The notes under the pieces: generated by a model
The model's input: the letters and a program-made list of their open reading frames with translations, nothing else
What the model was told of the DNA's origin: nothing
Databases searched by the model: none
In this document: positions 43,295 to 52,595 of the stretch, piece after piece
Position numbering within the stretch: the stretch's first letter is position 1
Layout of the letters: each line of letters opens with the position of its first letter
NCBI GenBank assembly: GCA_963668535.1
Contig: OY764867.1
Location: 124,001-188,000, forward strand
DNA: 64,000 nt
Source: F22 sp963668535
Lineage (GTDB): Bacteria; Bacteroidota; Bacteroidia; Bacteroidales; Bacteroidaceae
Direction of reading: 5' to 3'
Made by a program: the position numbers and the translations under genes

Positions 43295-45133
43295 TTACAA
43301 ACTATCCAAATCATTATAAGTCCGTTGCAATTGGGCTTTCGCCTTATTCAACCAGTGATCTTTTGGATTGGTATCATCACGTACTATTTTATCGCTGGCA
43401 CAGTCGTACACAGCAGATCCTTCAGCAGTAATAATTCCGACTGCATCAGGAAAAGTAAAATATCCAAAATGAGCTTGCGTAGAAGAGAATATATTATGGC
43501 TAAAAGGAAGTTTGTCTGTAGGCATCCGCAATTGGTTCAACAAAGTAGCAGCAATGTCCATTTGCGATGCATACGTATCAATGGTACGTGATTGCTTAAC
43601 TGCACCTCCTGCTATGACAAAAGGAATATGATATCGTAAATCCGATAAATTATCAATATTTCTTGGGTATCTTAGTGTATGATCGGCAACAAAAAGAAAA
43701 ATTGTATTATCCCAGATGTGTTTTTTAGTTTTCATATGGCGCATAAAAGCTCCCAAACAACTATCTGTATAAGCCATAGCATTCATTTCCTTACTGAGTC
43801 CTGCACGACGAAATGGCACCTCAAAGGGTTCATGACTAGAGCTAGATTGAATGACATATAAGAATGGAGATTGTTCCGAAACAGATTCTTGAGCAAATAT
43901 AGCTTCCTCAGCCTTATTGAACACATCATGATCAAAAGCCCCCCATTTGGAAAGACGAGCGCTCATAGGAAAATCATCAATACTGACCAAGTTCTGAAAT
44001 CCTTGCGCACAAAGATAGCTGCGCATATTGGTAAAGTTGGCATCTCCCCCATAGAAATAGCGCAATGAATATCCGTTGTTTGCCATAATACGTGGGAAGC
44101 TATACAGATGTTGAGACTTCTCGGGCAATTTCATCACACTAGTTGTCGGTTGCGAAGGATACCCACTTAATATACTAACGATACCACGATCTGTACGGAA
44201 ACTATTGGCATAAAAATTAGTAAAACACACTCCTTCACGTGCCAAAGAGTCTAGGTTGATTAATATATTATCCCAATCTCCAGTCGTTTTCATAGCCCTG
44301 GCCATAAAACTTTCTAGGATAAAAAGAACCACATTGGGACGCTTTGTAGTAAATAGCTGGTTATTAGAAGAGACTTGATGATTAGGAGCAATTTCTGCAA
44401 AAAGATTTTCCATTTGTTTTTCCGACATGAATCGATACTTGTCCTTGAAATCCTCTGCATGTAAAATTGATTCCAGAAAGCTAAAACAAGGATTGATTGC
44501 TGCATGATTTAACTTCATATTCGTACTAAAATACACCGTACCGCTATTGAGAGTAGCCACAGAGAAACCTCCACGTATCGGAATAAAAAGTACTGCTATC
44601 AATATGACCCCTAAACCAGTTTGTTTCCAACAACATATTGTATTAGGCTGTCTATCTTTTTGATGTACAAGCAATATAAAACGGCCTATACCATATATAA
44701 TGGTAGCTACACCAATAGTGGCTCCCCAAATACCAATTGATTCTATCCAAGATACGCTGGCAAACGCATCCATTGGACTACTCATAAAATAAAAGAATGG
44801 TGTAGCATCTAAACGAAATCCCCAAAAGGGATATAAAACCATATCAGCCCCATAGATTATACTTAAGACTAAGGCACTAATGATAAGATATACATGCTGC
44901 GCAATACGAATGCTCAAATGATTGGTCCATATTTGGATAATACGTAAAGCGAAGGGTATAAGCACTAAATAAGCTGCAATAGCCATATCCAAAGGCATCC
45001 CATGATACATAATGGATCCTAAAGACGACCACATAGATGAAAATATCTCTTGATTATACAACATAAAGAGAGGCTTCATACATATACAGAGCAGAAAAAA
45101 GAAAATATAATACTTAATACAAAACTTGATCAT
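43295..45133 (-). CDS. LTA synthase-like phosphoglycerol transferase
   Basis: This 612-residue protein has five N-terminal membrane segments (to ~residue 200) and an extracytoplasmic sulfatase-fold domain. PNVVLFILESFMARAMK holds a metal ligand. The predicted threonine nucleophile is in NSFRTDRGIVSILSGYP, and further ligands are in FLFVADHTLRYPRN. Relatives transfer phosphoglycerol or phosphoethanolamine to envelope polymers. In a diderm the acceptor is likely a lipid, glycan or LPS rather than teichoic acid. Confidence 0.88.
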   Translation of the reverse strand: MIKFCIKYYIFFFLLCICMKPLFMLYNQEIFSSMWSSLGSIMYHGMPLDMAIAAYLVLIPFALRIIQIWTNHLSIRIAQHVYLIISALVLSIIYGADMVLYPFWGFRLDATPFFYFMSSPMDAFASVSWIESIGIWGATIGVATIIYGIGRFILLVHQKDRQPNTICCWKQTGLGVILIAVLFIPIRGGFSVATLNSGTVYFSTNMKLNHAAINPCFSFLESILHAEDFKDKYRFMSEKQMENLFAEIAPNHQVSSNNQLFTTKRPNVVLFILESFMARAMKTTGDWDNILINLDSLAREGVCFTNFYANSFRTDRGIVSILSGYPSQPTTSVMKLPEKSQHLYSFPRIMANNGYSLRYFYGGDANFTNMRSYLCAQGFQNLVSIDDFPMSARLSKWGAFDHDVFNKAEEAIFAQESVSEQSPFLYVIQSSSSHEPFEVPFRRAGLSKEMNAMAYTDSCLGAFMRHMKTKKHIWDNTIFLFVADHTLRYPRNIDNLSDLRYHIPFVIAGGAVKQSRTIDTYASQMDIAATLLNQLRMPTDKLPFSHNIFSSTQAHFGYFTFPDAVGIITAEGSAVYDCASDKIVRDDTNPKDHWLNKAKAQLQRTYNDLDSL

Positions 45134-45479
45134 AATAGAAATATGTGGTAAATCAAAAGTGACAGTATCACAATGCTGTCCTCGATTGCTTGGTTTGGAC
45201 TGACAAATATAGATAAAATATCTATTTCAATAGGAAGTAAATAAGAAAAAGTGTGTTATCTAGGGGGTAAGTAAGCGATGATCCACAGACAATAGAGAGC
45301 AATACGGGATACTAAATATTTCACATTTTTAAAGCAATCAGCGCAAAAGCATCTATTTTGGACACAATATTGATTTTTATTAGTATATTTGTCAATCACA
45401 ACATTAATATATCCATTATTGAAAGTAAGTAAAAACACTTTTCTTCCTATATTGCACGTTATATTAATAGAAGAAATTA
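45134..45479. other. 346-bp gap upstream of the calycin-like gene
   Basis: No gene is supported. The only signal is a -7 element TATATTTG at 45384-45391 (plus strand) with a TTTG at 45357-45360, spaced 23 nt (slightly long). It would place the calycin-like gene behind an ~80-nt leader. Confidence 0.5.
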
Positions 45480-45941
45480 ATGATTATGATACAAAAAACA
45501 AAGGGTTTCGTACAGACGCTATCAACGATATTTGCTTTTGTAGCTTGTATAGTATTTCACATGCCCGTTCAAGCACAAGTGTCTACTGGCACATATCGAG
45601 GTACAATGAAAGTGTATTTGGATAAAACACTATCAACCACAGAGAGCAATCAATGTTTGCGTGTAGAAGCACTAAAACCAGGCATTCAATATGCAATATA
45701 TCTAGATGCATTTAGCGTATCCAGTTTTGATATTCCAGCACTAAAATGTAAAGCTACTGCCCAAAGAAGTGCAGAGGGAATTACCATTCATGGAAAAATA
45801 TCAAACAAAACGGGGACCTTCCCAGTGATCGGTTCTCTCGAAGGAATAATAGACACATCGGGCATTGCTAAAATGACATACACATTACATTTTGGGAAAA
45901 TGCCTATGATAATCTACGCGCATTATGATGGCAAGAAATAG
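45480..45941 (+). CDS. Exported calycin/lipocalin-like protein
   Basis: This 153-residue protein has a signal peptide (FVACIVFHMPVQAQ). The mature part is a small beta-barrel type with VSTGTYRGTMKVYLD, KCKATAQRSAEGITIHG and GSLEGIIDTSGIAKMTYTLH. It resembles the calycin-like family found in Bacteroidales. The ligand is unknown. A second ATG two codons inside is possible as start. Confidence 0.7.
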   Translation: MIMIQKTKGFVQTLSTIFAFVACIVFHMPVQAQVSTGTYRGTMKVYLDKTLSTTESNQCLRVEALKPGIQYAIYLDAFSVSSFDIPALKCKATAQRSAEGITIHGKISNKTGTFPVIGSLEGIIDTSGIAKMTYTLHFGKMPMIIYAHYDGKK

Positions 45942-45977
45942 ATTGTGAATGAAAGGAATATAATGTTTTCATGTGAA

Positions 45978-46011
45978 ATATAGACGCGTTAATTGTATGA
46001 CACGTCTATAT
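45978..46011 (+). terminator. Terminator after the calycin-like gene
   Basis: ATATAGACG (45978-45986) pairs with CGTCTATAT (46003-46011). The stem starts ~37 nt past the stop codon and is followed by TTGT. Confidence 0.65.
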
Positions 46012-46121
46012 ATTTGTAAAATGCACATGGTATACAGCTAGCTACCATGCAAATATGACATTATTAAAATATCGAGCCTTTTATTTTGACTATTTTTTTC
46101 GAAATAAAAAAAATAACTGTA

Positions 46122-46129
46122 TATTTGTG
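46122..46129 (+). promoter_or_regulatory. -7 element of the interrupted gene at 46157
   Basis: TATATTTG fits the Bacteroidota -7 consensus and sits 27 nt before the ATG. No TTTG occurs at the usual -33 distance. The promoter core therefore seems intact even though the gene carries a nonsense codon. Confidence 0.5.
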
Positions 46130-46156
46130 TAGTCATTAACGTAAATCTATATTAAA

Positions 46157-46945
46157 ATGAGACAAAACAATTACTTAAATTTAGTGTGCAAAACATTTTC
46201 AGTTACATTAATGCTATTATTACTTTGTACTTTACCTTTAAAAGCTCGTAGTGTCAACAAATATGTAAGACCTATTTCTGGTACAGAATTCAAAATTAAT
46301 GGCAAAATTGTTGATATTTATAAGGAATACGAAAAACAATAAAAAGCATATAAGGTTCTACTGGATAAAAATCTACCACAAAATTTCATTAAAAGTGAAA
46401 ATCAGTTTAGACATCTATACATCGAACAACCTAAATGGAAGGGAACTTATAAAATAGCGAAGTTAAAAAACTTTTACACTATTTGTTTCAATGAAACTAA
46501 AGACAAACTTGGTATAATCTACTATAAAAACAATGCAAAATACATGTATGAATTTGCATTAATCGACAACAAATGGATTCCTCGTGCATCGGAAAACGAA
46601 ACAGCATGTGTGCGCAATGAAATCATGAAAATAAATACAGATTATACAATTATTCCAATAAATAAAGAGGAACAGAAAAATATCAAAAACCTTACCGATT
46701 TAGGCTATAGTTATAATGTTGCACAAATGCAAGTTAGAAAACTATACAGAGAAATGCTTGTAGATAGTCGACTTGGTAAAAAACATTCCGGCTATGAAAG
46801 TTTTCAGATAATTGGTCTTGATTATGATAATCACGCCATACTAATTGCAAATCATTATGTGGGTAACTTTGCAGAAGCCTACGGAAAGATTTACGGACTA
46901 CCTAATGTTTTGAAAAAATATAACGATTTTTGGGCAGTACAGTAG
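46157..46945 (+). pseudogene. Exported hypothetical protein interrupted by one in-frame TAA
   Basis: Codons 1-61 encode a signal peptide (TLMLLLLCTLPLKARS) and a short mature start. TAA follows at 46340-46342, and the same frame then stays open to the stop ending at 46945, about 262 codons in all. The downstream part looks like genuine protein (HLYIEQPKWKGTYKIAKLKN, ESFQIIGLDYDNHAILIANH). One substitution in a Lys, Gln or Glu codon explains it. The family is not recognised. The alternatives are a recent pseudogene, a sequencing error or stop-codon readthrough. Confidence 0.8.
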
Positions 46946-47008
46946 AGTACAGCAAGAAGATCAAGGAGGCATACCATTCCCACGAGAAGCCTTTTATGTA
47001 AAATATTT

Positions 47009-47045
47009 ATCCGCCTATCACTTGATTCTGAAGTGATAGGCGGAT
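47009..47045. terminator. Terminator between the 46-kb gene and rsgA
   Basis: The 15-nt arms ATCCGCCTATCACTT (47009-47023) and AAGTGATAGGCGGAT (47031-47045) are perfectly complementary around a 7-nt loop. They lie between two converging genes. Confidence 0.88.
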
Positions 47046-47064
47046 TGTTTATTGAAGGACATCT

Positions 47065-48090
47065 TTATTGTTTATATCCACTCTTCTTCATATGTTTAAT
47101 GGTCATACTGAGTTTCTTTCCTTTTCGCTTTTTATCAACGAATGATGCATTATAGTGTGCCTGCTCATTACGTAAACGAATATAATTATGATATTCCCGT
47201 TCAGAAAGTTGACCATCATGTACAGCTTTCAAAACTGCACATCCACTTTCTTGTGTATGTGTACAGTCTTTATATCTGCATTGACCAGCCCAAAATTGAA
47301 CATTATCGAAGCCTTCGGTGATATCCTTTTCTGTATCAACCATACCAATCAGTTTCATCCCTGGAGTATCTATCACATACGCTCCACATGCCAATTCGAA
47401 AAGATCTCGTGACGTAGTAGTGTGTCGCCCTTTCTTGTTAAACACACTAATTTCTGATGTTTTCTGTACACTATTTCCTTTTAGGGCATTGAGCAATGTT
47501 GACTTGCCAGTACCTGACGAACCTATAAGACAATAGGTTTTTCCAGTCTCCAATACAGATTCTAACATATGAATACTTTCAAAATCATCCACACTCGTTG
47601 TCATAACGGGTATCATAGGATGACTGCTGCGAATATCGGTAATCAAAGTGGCCACGCGATGCATATCACTAAGATCCGTTTTGGTGAGTACACACATTAC
47701 CTCTATACCAGCACCATAACAAATTGTCATATAACGCTCCAAACGATTCAAATTGAAATCCTCTGTAACAGCCATGGTAACTAGAGCCATATCAATATTG
47801 GCTGCGATCAATTGTTTTTCACTTTTAGCCGATACATTCTGACGCATTAACAGTGTCTTACGGGGAAATACAGATAAAATGATGGCTTCATCATCTGACA
47901 TATAAGTTATATCAACATAGTCGCCAGTGGTTGGAAAATCCTCAGCAGATTGTGCACTATATCGTAAATTACCTGTTATCTCACCCGATACATATTGACC
48001 ATTAACCAACAGCAAATAACGATCTTTATAAACAGATACGATTCGGGGACGCTTGTCCGAGTGGACAGCACATTTTTTATGTACATTCAT
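47065..48090 (-). CDS. rsgA: Ribosome small-subunit GTPase RsgA
   Basis: This 341-residue protein has an OB-fold N-terminus, then a circularly permuted GTPase: G4 LTKTDLSD comes before G1 LIGSSGTGKSTLLNAL and G3 VIDTPGMK. A C-terminal zinc site is CRYKDCTHTQESGCAV. It assists late 30S maturation. The N-terminal ~12 residues (NVHKKCAVHSDK) and the tail KKRKGKKLSMTIKHMKKSG are basic and bind RNA in relatives. Confidence 0.96.
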   Translation of the reverse strand: MNVHKKCAVHSDKRPRIVSVYKDRYLLLVNGQYVSGEITGNLRYSAQSAEDFPTTGDYVDITYMSDDEAIILSVFPRKTLLMRQNVSAKSEKQLIAANIDMALVTMAVTEDFNLNRLERYMTICYGAGIEVMCVLTKTDLSDMHRVATLITDIRSSHPMIPVMTTSVDDFESIHMLESVLETGKTYCLIGSSGTGKSTLLNALKGNSVQKTSEISVFNKKGRHTTTSRDLFELACGAYVIDTPGMKLIGMVDTEKDITEGFDNVQFWAGQCRYKDCTHTQESGCAVLKAVHDGQLSEREYHNYIRLRNEQAHYNASFVDKKRKGKKLSMTIKHMKKSGYKQ

Positions 48091-48517
48091 GACTATTCAT
48101 TTTAAGTTTTAAATTATTCTTCTGCTCATATATAGAATAGATACAGAATCACTCTCTTCAGTCCACTTAACTGAAGAGTAACGACATATACAGGCTAACT
48201 AGAATAGCCTGTTTACCTCACGGATATCATGTACAAGAATAAAGTTTCTACCATAAAATGAATAAAATACTCAAAAGAGTAACTTGACAAATATACTTAT
48301 TTCGTTGTAACAAACAATATAAAACACCTATTATATAGCCAACCCACACAAATTTCACAATAAACGAACTACACGTACATATAATTGTACCCACTCCATC
48401 TAACAAATGAGCGTGGCATCTAGTAAAATAAGTATAACACCTCTCCCCATATATACAATTGTCCGCATAGTGAAAAGCTGACACTATGCGGACACATTAT
48501 TTTGTATTTGATAAATA
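48091..48517. other. 427-bp gap between the SPFH gene and rsgA
   Basis: No gene is supported. There is a stem (CTCTTCAGT at 48154-48162 with ACTGAAGAG at 48170-48178) and a weaker one nearby at about 48191-48210 (CAGGCTA/TAGCCTG). The SPFH terminator lies at 48461-48493. Confidence 0.6.
48461..48493 (-). terminator. Terminator after the SPFH gene
   Basis: GTCCGCATAGTG (48461-48472) and CACTATGCGGAC (48482-48493) pair perfectly around a 9-nt loop, 24 nt beyond the SPFH stop codon. Confidence 0.82.
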
Positions 48518-49339
48518 CTATTTCTTCTTTAGATCAATGAAAGGCAATGCCCCGTTTCCACCTACAGAAAGAGGCATTGTACCATCCCACTTTTCAATAG
48601 CCTTCAGCTGAAGTAATTGAGGAGTAATAGATTGCTCTAAGAGTCTATTGGCATCTGCTTTCCCTCTAGCAGCTTCACGTGCCTTATCAGCTTCTGCAAT
48701 AGCAGCTTTCTTTTCATTCTCTACACGCAATGCATTTTGAATGGCTGTATTTTTTGCATCAATAGCTGCCTGTAACGTAGCATTAGGTTTTACTGAAGAC
48801 TGAATATTGCTAAATGTAAATCCCTTACTTCCAAGACGAGTTTTTAAAAGGTTTTCAACTTCCTTCTCAAACTGTGGACGATAGTTGATCAAACTATCCG
48901 TATCGTATAAACCTGAAATATCTTTGTAGGCATTTTTGACCTCAGACAATATAACTGTACGTTCTAAGGACTCAATATCCTTACGATATCTCAAGAAAAC
49001 ATCTTTAGCCTTTTCTCGTTCAATAAAATACTCAATCGTTGGATCTGCCTCAAAAATAGTTCCCTTCTTATCTTGAATATCAAAAGGTTTATAATCGACA
49101 ATCTGTACATAAGCAGGGTACTCAAAAAGCTGCTTTGCAAAACGGTTGTACACTACCCACCCAGTTTTAATAGAGGCATCGTCTACTCCACGTTTACTTC
49201 CTGCCAAATTGACCATAATTCCAGTTTGTCCAGAATCAATGCGCTCAATTCCAAAGAATGTCATAAATATCACTACAATAAATACCAAGACAGCTGCCGT
49301 AATGACTAGATTTCGAGGACTTTTCACTTGTTGGTTCAT
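48518..49339 (-). CDS. SPFH/prohibitin-family membrane protein
   Basis: This 273-residue protein has one N-terminal membrane anchor (NLVITAAVLVFIVVIFMTFF). An SPFH domain follows (RIDSGQTGIMVNLAGSKRG, GWVVYNRFAKQLFEYP, VQIVDYKPFDIQDKKGTIF), then a long coiled coil (AIQNALRVENEKKAAIAEAD). It is of the prohibitin type and probably forms membrane-bound oligomers that organise proteases or membrane domains. No NfeD-like partner gene is adjacent. Confidence 0.9.
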   Translation of the reverse strand: MNQQVKSPRNLVITAAVLVFIVVIFMTFFGIERIDSGQTGIMVNLAGSKRGVDDASIKTGWVVYNRFAKQLFEYPAYVQIVDYKPFDIQDKKGTIFEADPTIEYFIEREKAKDVFLRYRKDIESLERTVILSEVKNAYKDISGLYDTDSLINYRPQFEKEVENLLKTRLGSKGFTFSNIQSSVKPNATLQAAIDAKNTAIQNALRVENEKKAAIAEADKAREAARGKADANRLLEQSITPQLLQLKAIEKWDGTMPLSVGGNGALPFIDLKKK

Positions 49340-49426
49340 ATAACTTTGTTTTTATAATAATATACATAATGTATGTTTGAATTACTACAAAGTTACGAGA
49401 TTTATTGATTAAACAAAATATATAGA

Positions 49427-50110
49427 CTAAATTTCCAATTCCAAAACATTGTAATATGGTAACTTTTTCTTATCACAATAACTAGTATTGTACAATATTT
49501 TACCCCTCCATTCTACCCGTTCATGCGAACCTGTATGTACATGACCACAAAAAACATAGCGTATATTCTTCTTTTAAATCGCTTCGGTTAATTCCCACAT
49601 TCCTCGATCTTGTAAAGTCCCTTTTTTAATCATAACCCCTAAGTTCCCAACTCCATAAGGTACCCCATGTGCTATAAGAATATCTAGATTATCTGGAATC
49701 TCTGAAAAAATTTGCTGTAATTCTTCACTGGTTCTAGTAAAAGCAAAACTACTTAAAGCAGGAGGTACATTAGGTGTCCCATATATTTTTAGTCCTAGCA
49801 ACTGCACTCCTTGATTGCACAGTACAATTAACTTTTGCGACGTATCAGGTAAAGGACCAGACATATCACTACAACCGCTAAAAATTTCTTCCCAATAATA
49901 ATCATGATTACCAGGGACTAACACAACGTGTTGACAAGGCAGTGCATCAACCCATGGCATAAAGACCACCTCATGCCATTCGCGCTGTGCTTCATAATTT
50001 TTCGGTATACTAGATGGAAAGACATCGCCTCCAATAATCACGATGTCGCAAGAAGATATTTTAGGGAAATATCCATGTATATCAGAAGTAATGGTCAACT
50101 TCATGTGCAC
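49427..50110 (-). pseudogene. Metallophosphoesterase interrupted by one in-frame TAA
   Basis: The first 178 codons encode a calcineurin-like phosphoesterase (LTITSDIHGYFP, DIVIIGGDVFPS, VLVPGNHDYYWEE, DILIAHGVPYGVGN). They end ...WELTEAI-TAA at 49574-49576. The same frame continues at once with KKNIRYVFCGHVHTGSHERV and on to EWRGKILYNTSYCDKKKL, ending at 49427. The last metal-binding motif (GHVHTGSHE) lies after the stop, so the short product should lack activity. The gene start is 8 bp from the FGE-like gene stop, in one operon. Confidence 0.88.
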
Positions 50111-50118
50111 TCTTTATT

Positions 50119-50922
50119 CTATAACTTAATCACACAAAATTCTGGATTCATTGCTAAACGTAGCCCTAACCTCGCTTCCACCTTCAAAGGATCCAATTCT
50201 CTTCGGTATTCGACTTGAGCACTTTCTTGCCAATCAAAACAGCTCCCCCCCCTACAGACTTTAGAAGTAGTAGATGACAGTCCACACTCCGTATTCATTG
50301 ACTTAGATATAATTGCATGCTTTTCGTAAGCATCATCACAACATTCCCACACATTGCCACTCATATCATATATATCTAACTCATTGGGTTTTTTGAGTCC
50401 AACTTCATGTACTTCATAATCACTATTCAATTCAAACCAACCCAATTCACTAAGGTTATCTCCTCCAGCATACCAATGTCCACGAGTATTTAAACCTCCC
50501 TTAGCCGCAAATTCCCATTCCGCTTCTGTTGGCAAACGATACATTTTGTTTGTCAATTCATTCAGTTTATGTACAAACGCCTGAGCCATTTCCCAACTGA
50601 TGCCTTCCATAGGCATCTTTCCCTTAGCTGGATGCAACTTTTCTCCCATTACGCCGCACCATAGCGCACGTGTCACCAAGTATTTTCCAATATAAAAATC
50701 ATTTAGAATCAGATGCTGTTTACCACCCATATAAAATTCACCGCCTTCCACCTTTACCATATCCAATGACATATCATTGAGCCATAAAACATCTTCAATC
50801 ATCTGATCTTGGTCAAATACTTGCACTAATTTTGACCCGCAAAACGGACAAAACCTAGCTCCTACTGGCATAGATTTCGATTTGCATGCATTATTGGGAC
50901 ATATAATTCTAGGGTGTATCAT
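50119..50922 (-). CDS. FGE/SUMF1-like protein with N-terminal zinc ribbon
   Basis: This is a 267-residue protein. The N-terminus carries a zinc-ribbon-like set of cysteines (CPNNAC...RFCPFCGSK). The rest is a formylglycine-generating-enzyme-like fold (VKVEGGEFYMGG, GISWEMAQAFVHKLN, YRLPTEAEWEFAAKGG, DMSGNVWECCDDAY, VCRGGSCFD, LGLRLA). Many bacterial members of this fold do not modify sulfatases but bind or oxidise other targets. The ribbon suggests a protein or nucleic-acid partner. It lies directly upstream of the interrupted phosphoesterase. Confidence 0.88.
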   Translation of the reverse strand: MIHPRIICPNNACKSKSMPVGARFCPFCGSKLVQVFDQDQMIEDVLWLNDMSLDMVKVEGGEFYMGGKQHLILNDFYIGKYLVTRALWCGVMGEKLHPAKGKMPMEGISWEMAQAFVHKLNELTNKMYRLPTEAEWEFAAKGGLNTRGHWYAGGDNLSELGWFELNSDYEVHEVGLKKPNELDIYDMSGNVWECCDDAYEKHAIISKSMNTECGLSSTTSKVCRGGSCFDWQESAQVEYRRELDPLKVEARLGLRLAMNPEFCVIKL

Positions 50923-51010
50923 AAATCGACAAATTAAATGGAAAAGATGTTATACTAAACAAGCACATTTAGCATAACATCTTTTACCCTAATAAAACAC
51001 TATAATCAGT

Positions 51011-51451
51011 TTATTTCAAAACCTGCTCTTTTGCTTTTTCAAAACAAGCCAACAGCTCTCTTTCTGCTGCAGAGATAATCAATACGGTTTTCTCGATAGC
51101 AGTTACAAAAGCCATAGGTTCTTGTACAAAATACTCTGCACGCAACTGGAAGCTTTCTGTTGTGACCACCATCTTCACCCCCTTATACATATTAATTTCA
51201 TTAGCTGCAACTTTAACGATTAGTGAAGAATATTCCTGTGGTAAAGTATAAGAAGAAATTAAATTGACCATCATAGGGTTCTCTAGCTGTCTATCTACAA
51301 CTATATAAAACTTCTCCCCTTGGTATTTAAAGAGAATATCACCATCATCATCTAGCTCTGGTCTAAAACCCTCATTTTTAAGGTAAGTAATAATTCCAGT
51401 TCTCAACTCCTTTTGTTTTGGAGAAAGGTCCGTTCCATTTTCGATTGACAT
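51011..51451 (-). CDS. Conserved hypothetical, YbjN/secretion-chaperone-like fold
   Basis: This 146-residue soluble protein has a short helix followed by GDILFKYQGEKFYIVVD, LISSYTLPQEYSSLIV and MYKGVKMVVTTESFQLRAEY, a strand-helix pattern like that of YbjN or type III chaperone folds. The assignment is by secondary-structure pattern only. It lies 88 bp upstream of the FGE-like gene on the same strand. Confidence 0.65.
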   Translation of the reverse strand: MSIENGTDLSPKQKELRTGIITYLKNEGFRPELDDDGDILFKYQGEKFYIVVDRQLENPMMVNLISSYTLPQEYSSLIVKVAANEINMYKGVKMVVTTESFQLRAEYFVQEPMAFVTAIEKTVLIISAAERELLACFEKAKEQVLK

Positions 51452-51718
51452 GTCTTTTCTATTTTACATTAATACTAAAACTGTATTTTCTTCGGTGTAG
51501 TATATGAAGCACCGTGATGCACTTCATGTTGCTAATATAGGCTTTTCTTTTTCCATATCCAAAAAAAGTTGTATTTTTTATAAAGCTAACATGTTATAGG
51601 TATATTTTATGTATAAATTTTTGTTTATAAGAAAGTCATGATATCCAATACCATCTTATAAACACAATCACAATGAAAGAGTACGCAAAGCTAGATATCT
51701 CTGAATTTATCCGTATAT

Positions 51719-52522
51719 TTGACGACAAGAACAATATTCTATAGCCTAGTGACTAATACAACGCCCATACTATCCTTTTTAAATCCTTTAGGAACCTCAG
51801 CACCCATATGGTGGATGACAATCTTTTGTGCTTTTATAATAGGCCTCAATAAAAGCGGACTTAAAGGCTTATCTATGATCACCATTCCTTTACTAGCTCA
51901 TGCTTATGGTGGCATGACTTCTGTAGCAATCTTATTGCCTTTTCTAATAGTTGGAGATGCGTATGCACTCTGCTGCTATGGTAAGTCTATACAATTTAAG
52001 CATATCATTCAATTATTTCCATGGGCTCTACTGGGTATTCTCATTGCAACATTTACTGGTAAACATATAGACGATACAACTTTCAGAAGAATTATAGGTA
52101 TAGTTATCCTGCTATGTATGGTGGGCATGCTTTATAGAGAATATAGCCAAAAGAGCAATATACCTCATCACCCAATTGTCATTAAATTATTTGGTCTTAT
52201 AGGAGGTTTTGGTACCATGATTGGAAATGCAGCAGGCCCCATATTCAATTTATATATTCTAGGCATGCGCTTACCTAAGATTTCGTTTATTGCTACGGGA
52301 GCAACTTTTTATATCACCATGAACATTATCAAATTTCCCATACAACTACTCTACTGGAAATCCATTACACCAGATACAATGCAATTGAATGCAGTCTGTT
52401 TACCAGCTCTTCTGATAGGAGCTATACTAGGCAAACGTTTAACGTCATACATTCCCGAGAAACCTTTTAGAGCTTTTGTAATGGTTATGACACTATTATC
52501 AGCCATATTCATGATTTGGTAA
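51719..52522 (+). CDS. TauE/SafE (TSUP) family membrane transporter
   Basis: This ~267-residue protein has about eight membrane helices. TSUP signatures are FCAFIIGLNKSGLKGLSMIT, VAILLPFLIVGDAYALCCY and LIGGFGTMIGNAAGPIFNLY. The family exports organosulfur anions or related compounds. The start is uncertain: 51719 is a TTG, and a GTG lies ten codons later (51749). A 23-codon frame from an ATG at 51673 overlaps the start and could be a leader. Confidence 0.82.
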   Translation: MTTRTIFYSLVTNTTPILSFLNPLGTSAPIWWMTIFCAFIIGLNKSGLKGLSMITIPLLAHAYGGMTSVAILLPFLIVGDAYALCCYGKSIQFKHIIQLFPWALLGILIATFTGKHIDDTTFRRIIGIVILLCMVGMLYREYSQKSNIPHHPIVIKLFGLIGGFGTMIGNAAGPIFNLYILGMRLPKISFIATGATFYITMNIIKFPIQLLYWKSITPDTMQLNAVCLPALLIGAILGKRLTSYIPEKPFRAFVMVMTLLSAIFMIW

Positions 52523-52543
52523 AACAAGCTTATACATAAAAAA

Positions 52544-52572
52544 GGTCTGAAAAGCTACGTGCTTTTCAGACC
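52544..52572. terminator. Bidirectional terminator between TSUP and LruC genes
   Basis: GGTCTGAAAAGC (52544-52555) and GCTTTTCAGACC (52561-52572) pair perfectly around a 5-nt loop, with A and T runs on the two outer sides, between converging genes. Confidence 0.9.
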
Positions 52573-52595
52573 ATTTTTATTTTATTGAAGATGGA

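Noticed and set aside
48248..48484. 78-codon minus-strand frame between rsgA and the SPFH gene
   Set aside because: It has cysteine- and tyrosine-rich random composition, no signal or domain, and overlaps a terminator.
51673..51744. 23-codon frame MKEYAKLDISEFIRIFDDK... overlapping the TSUP start
   Set aside because: It is too short to support as a gene; it is noted only as a possible leader, and no frameshift joining it to the transporter could be shown.
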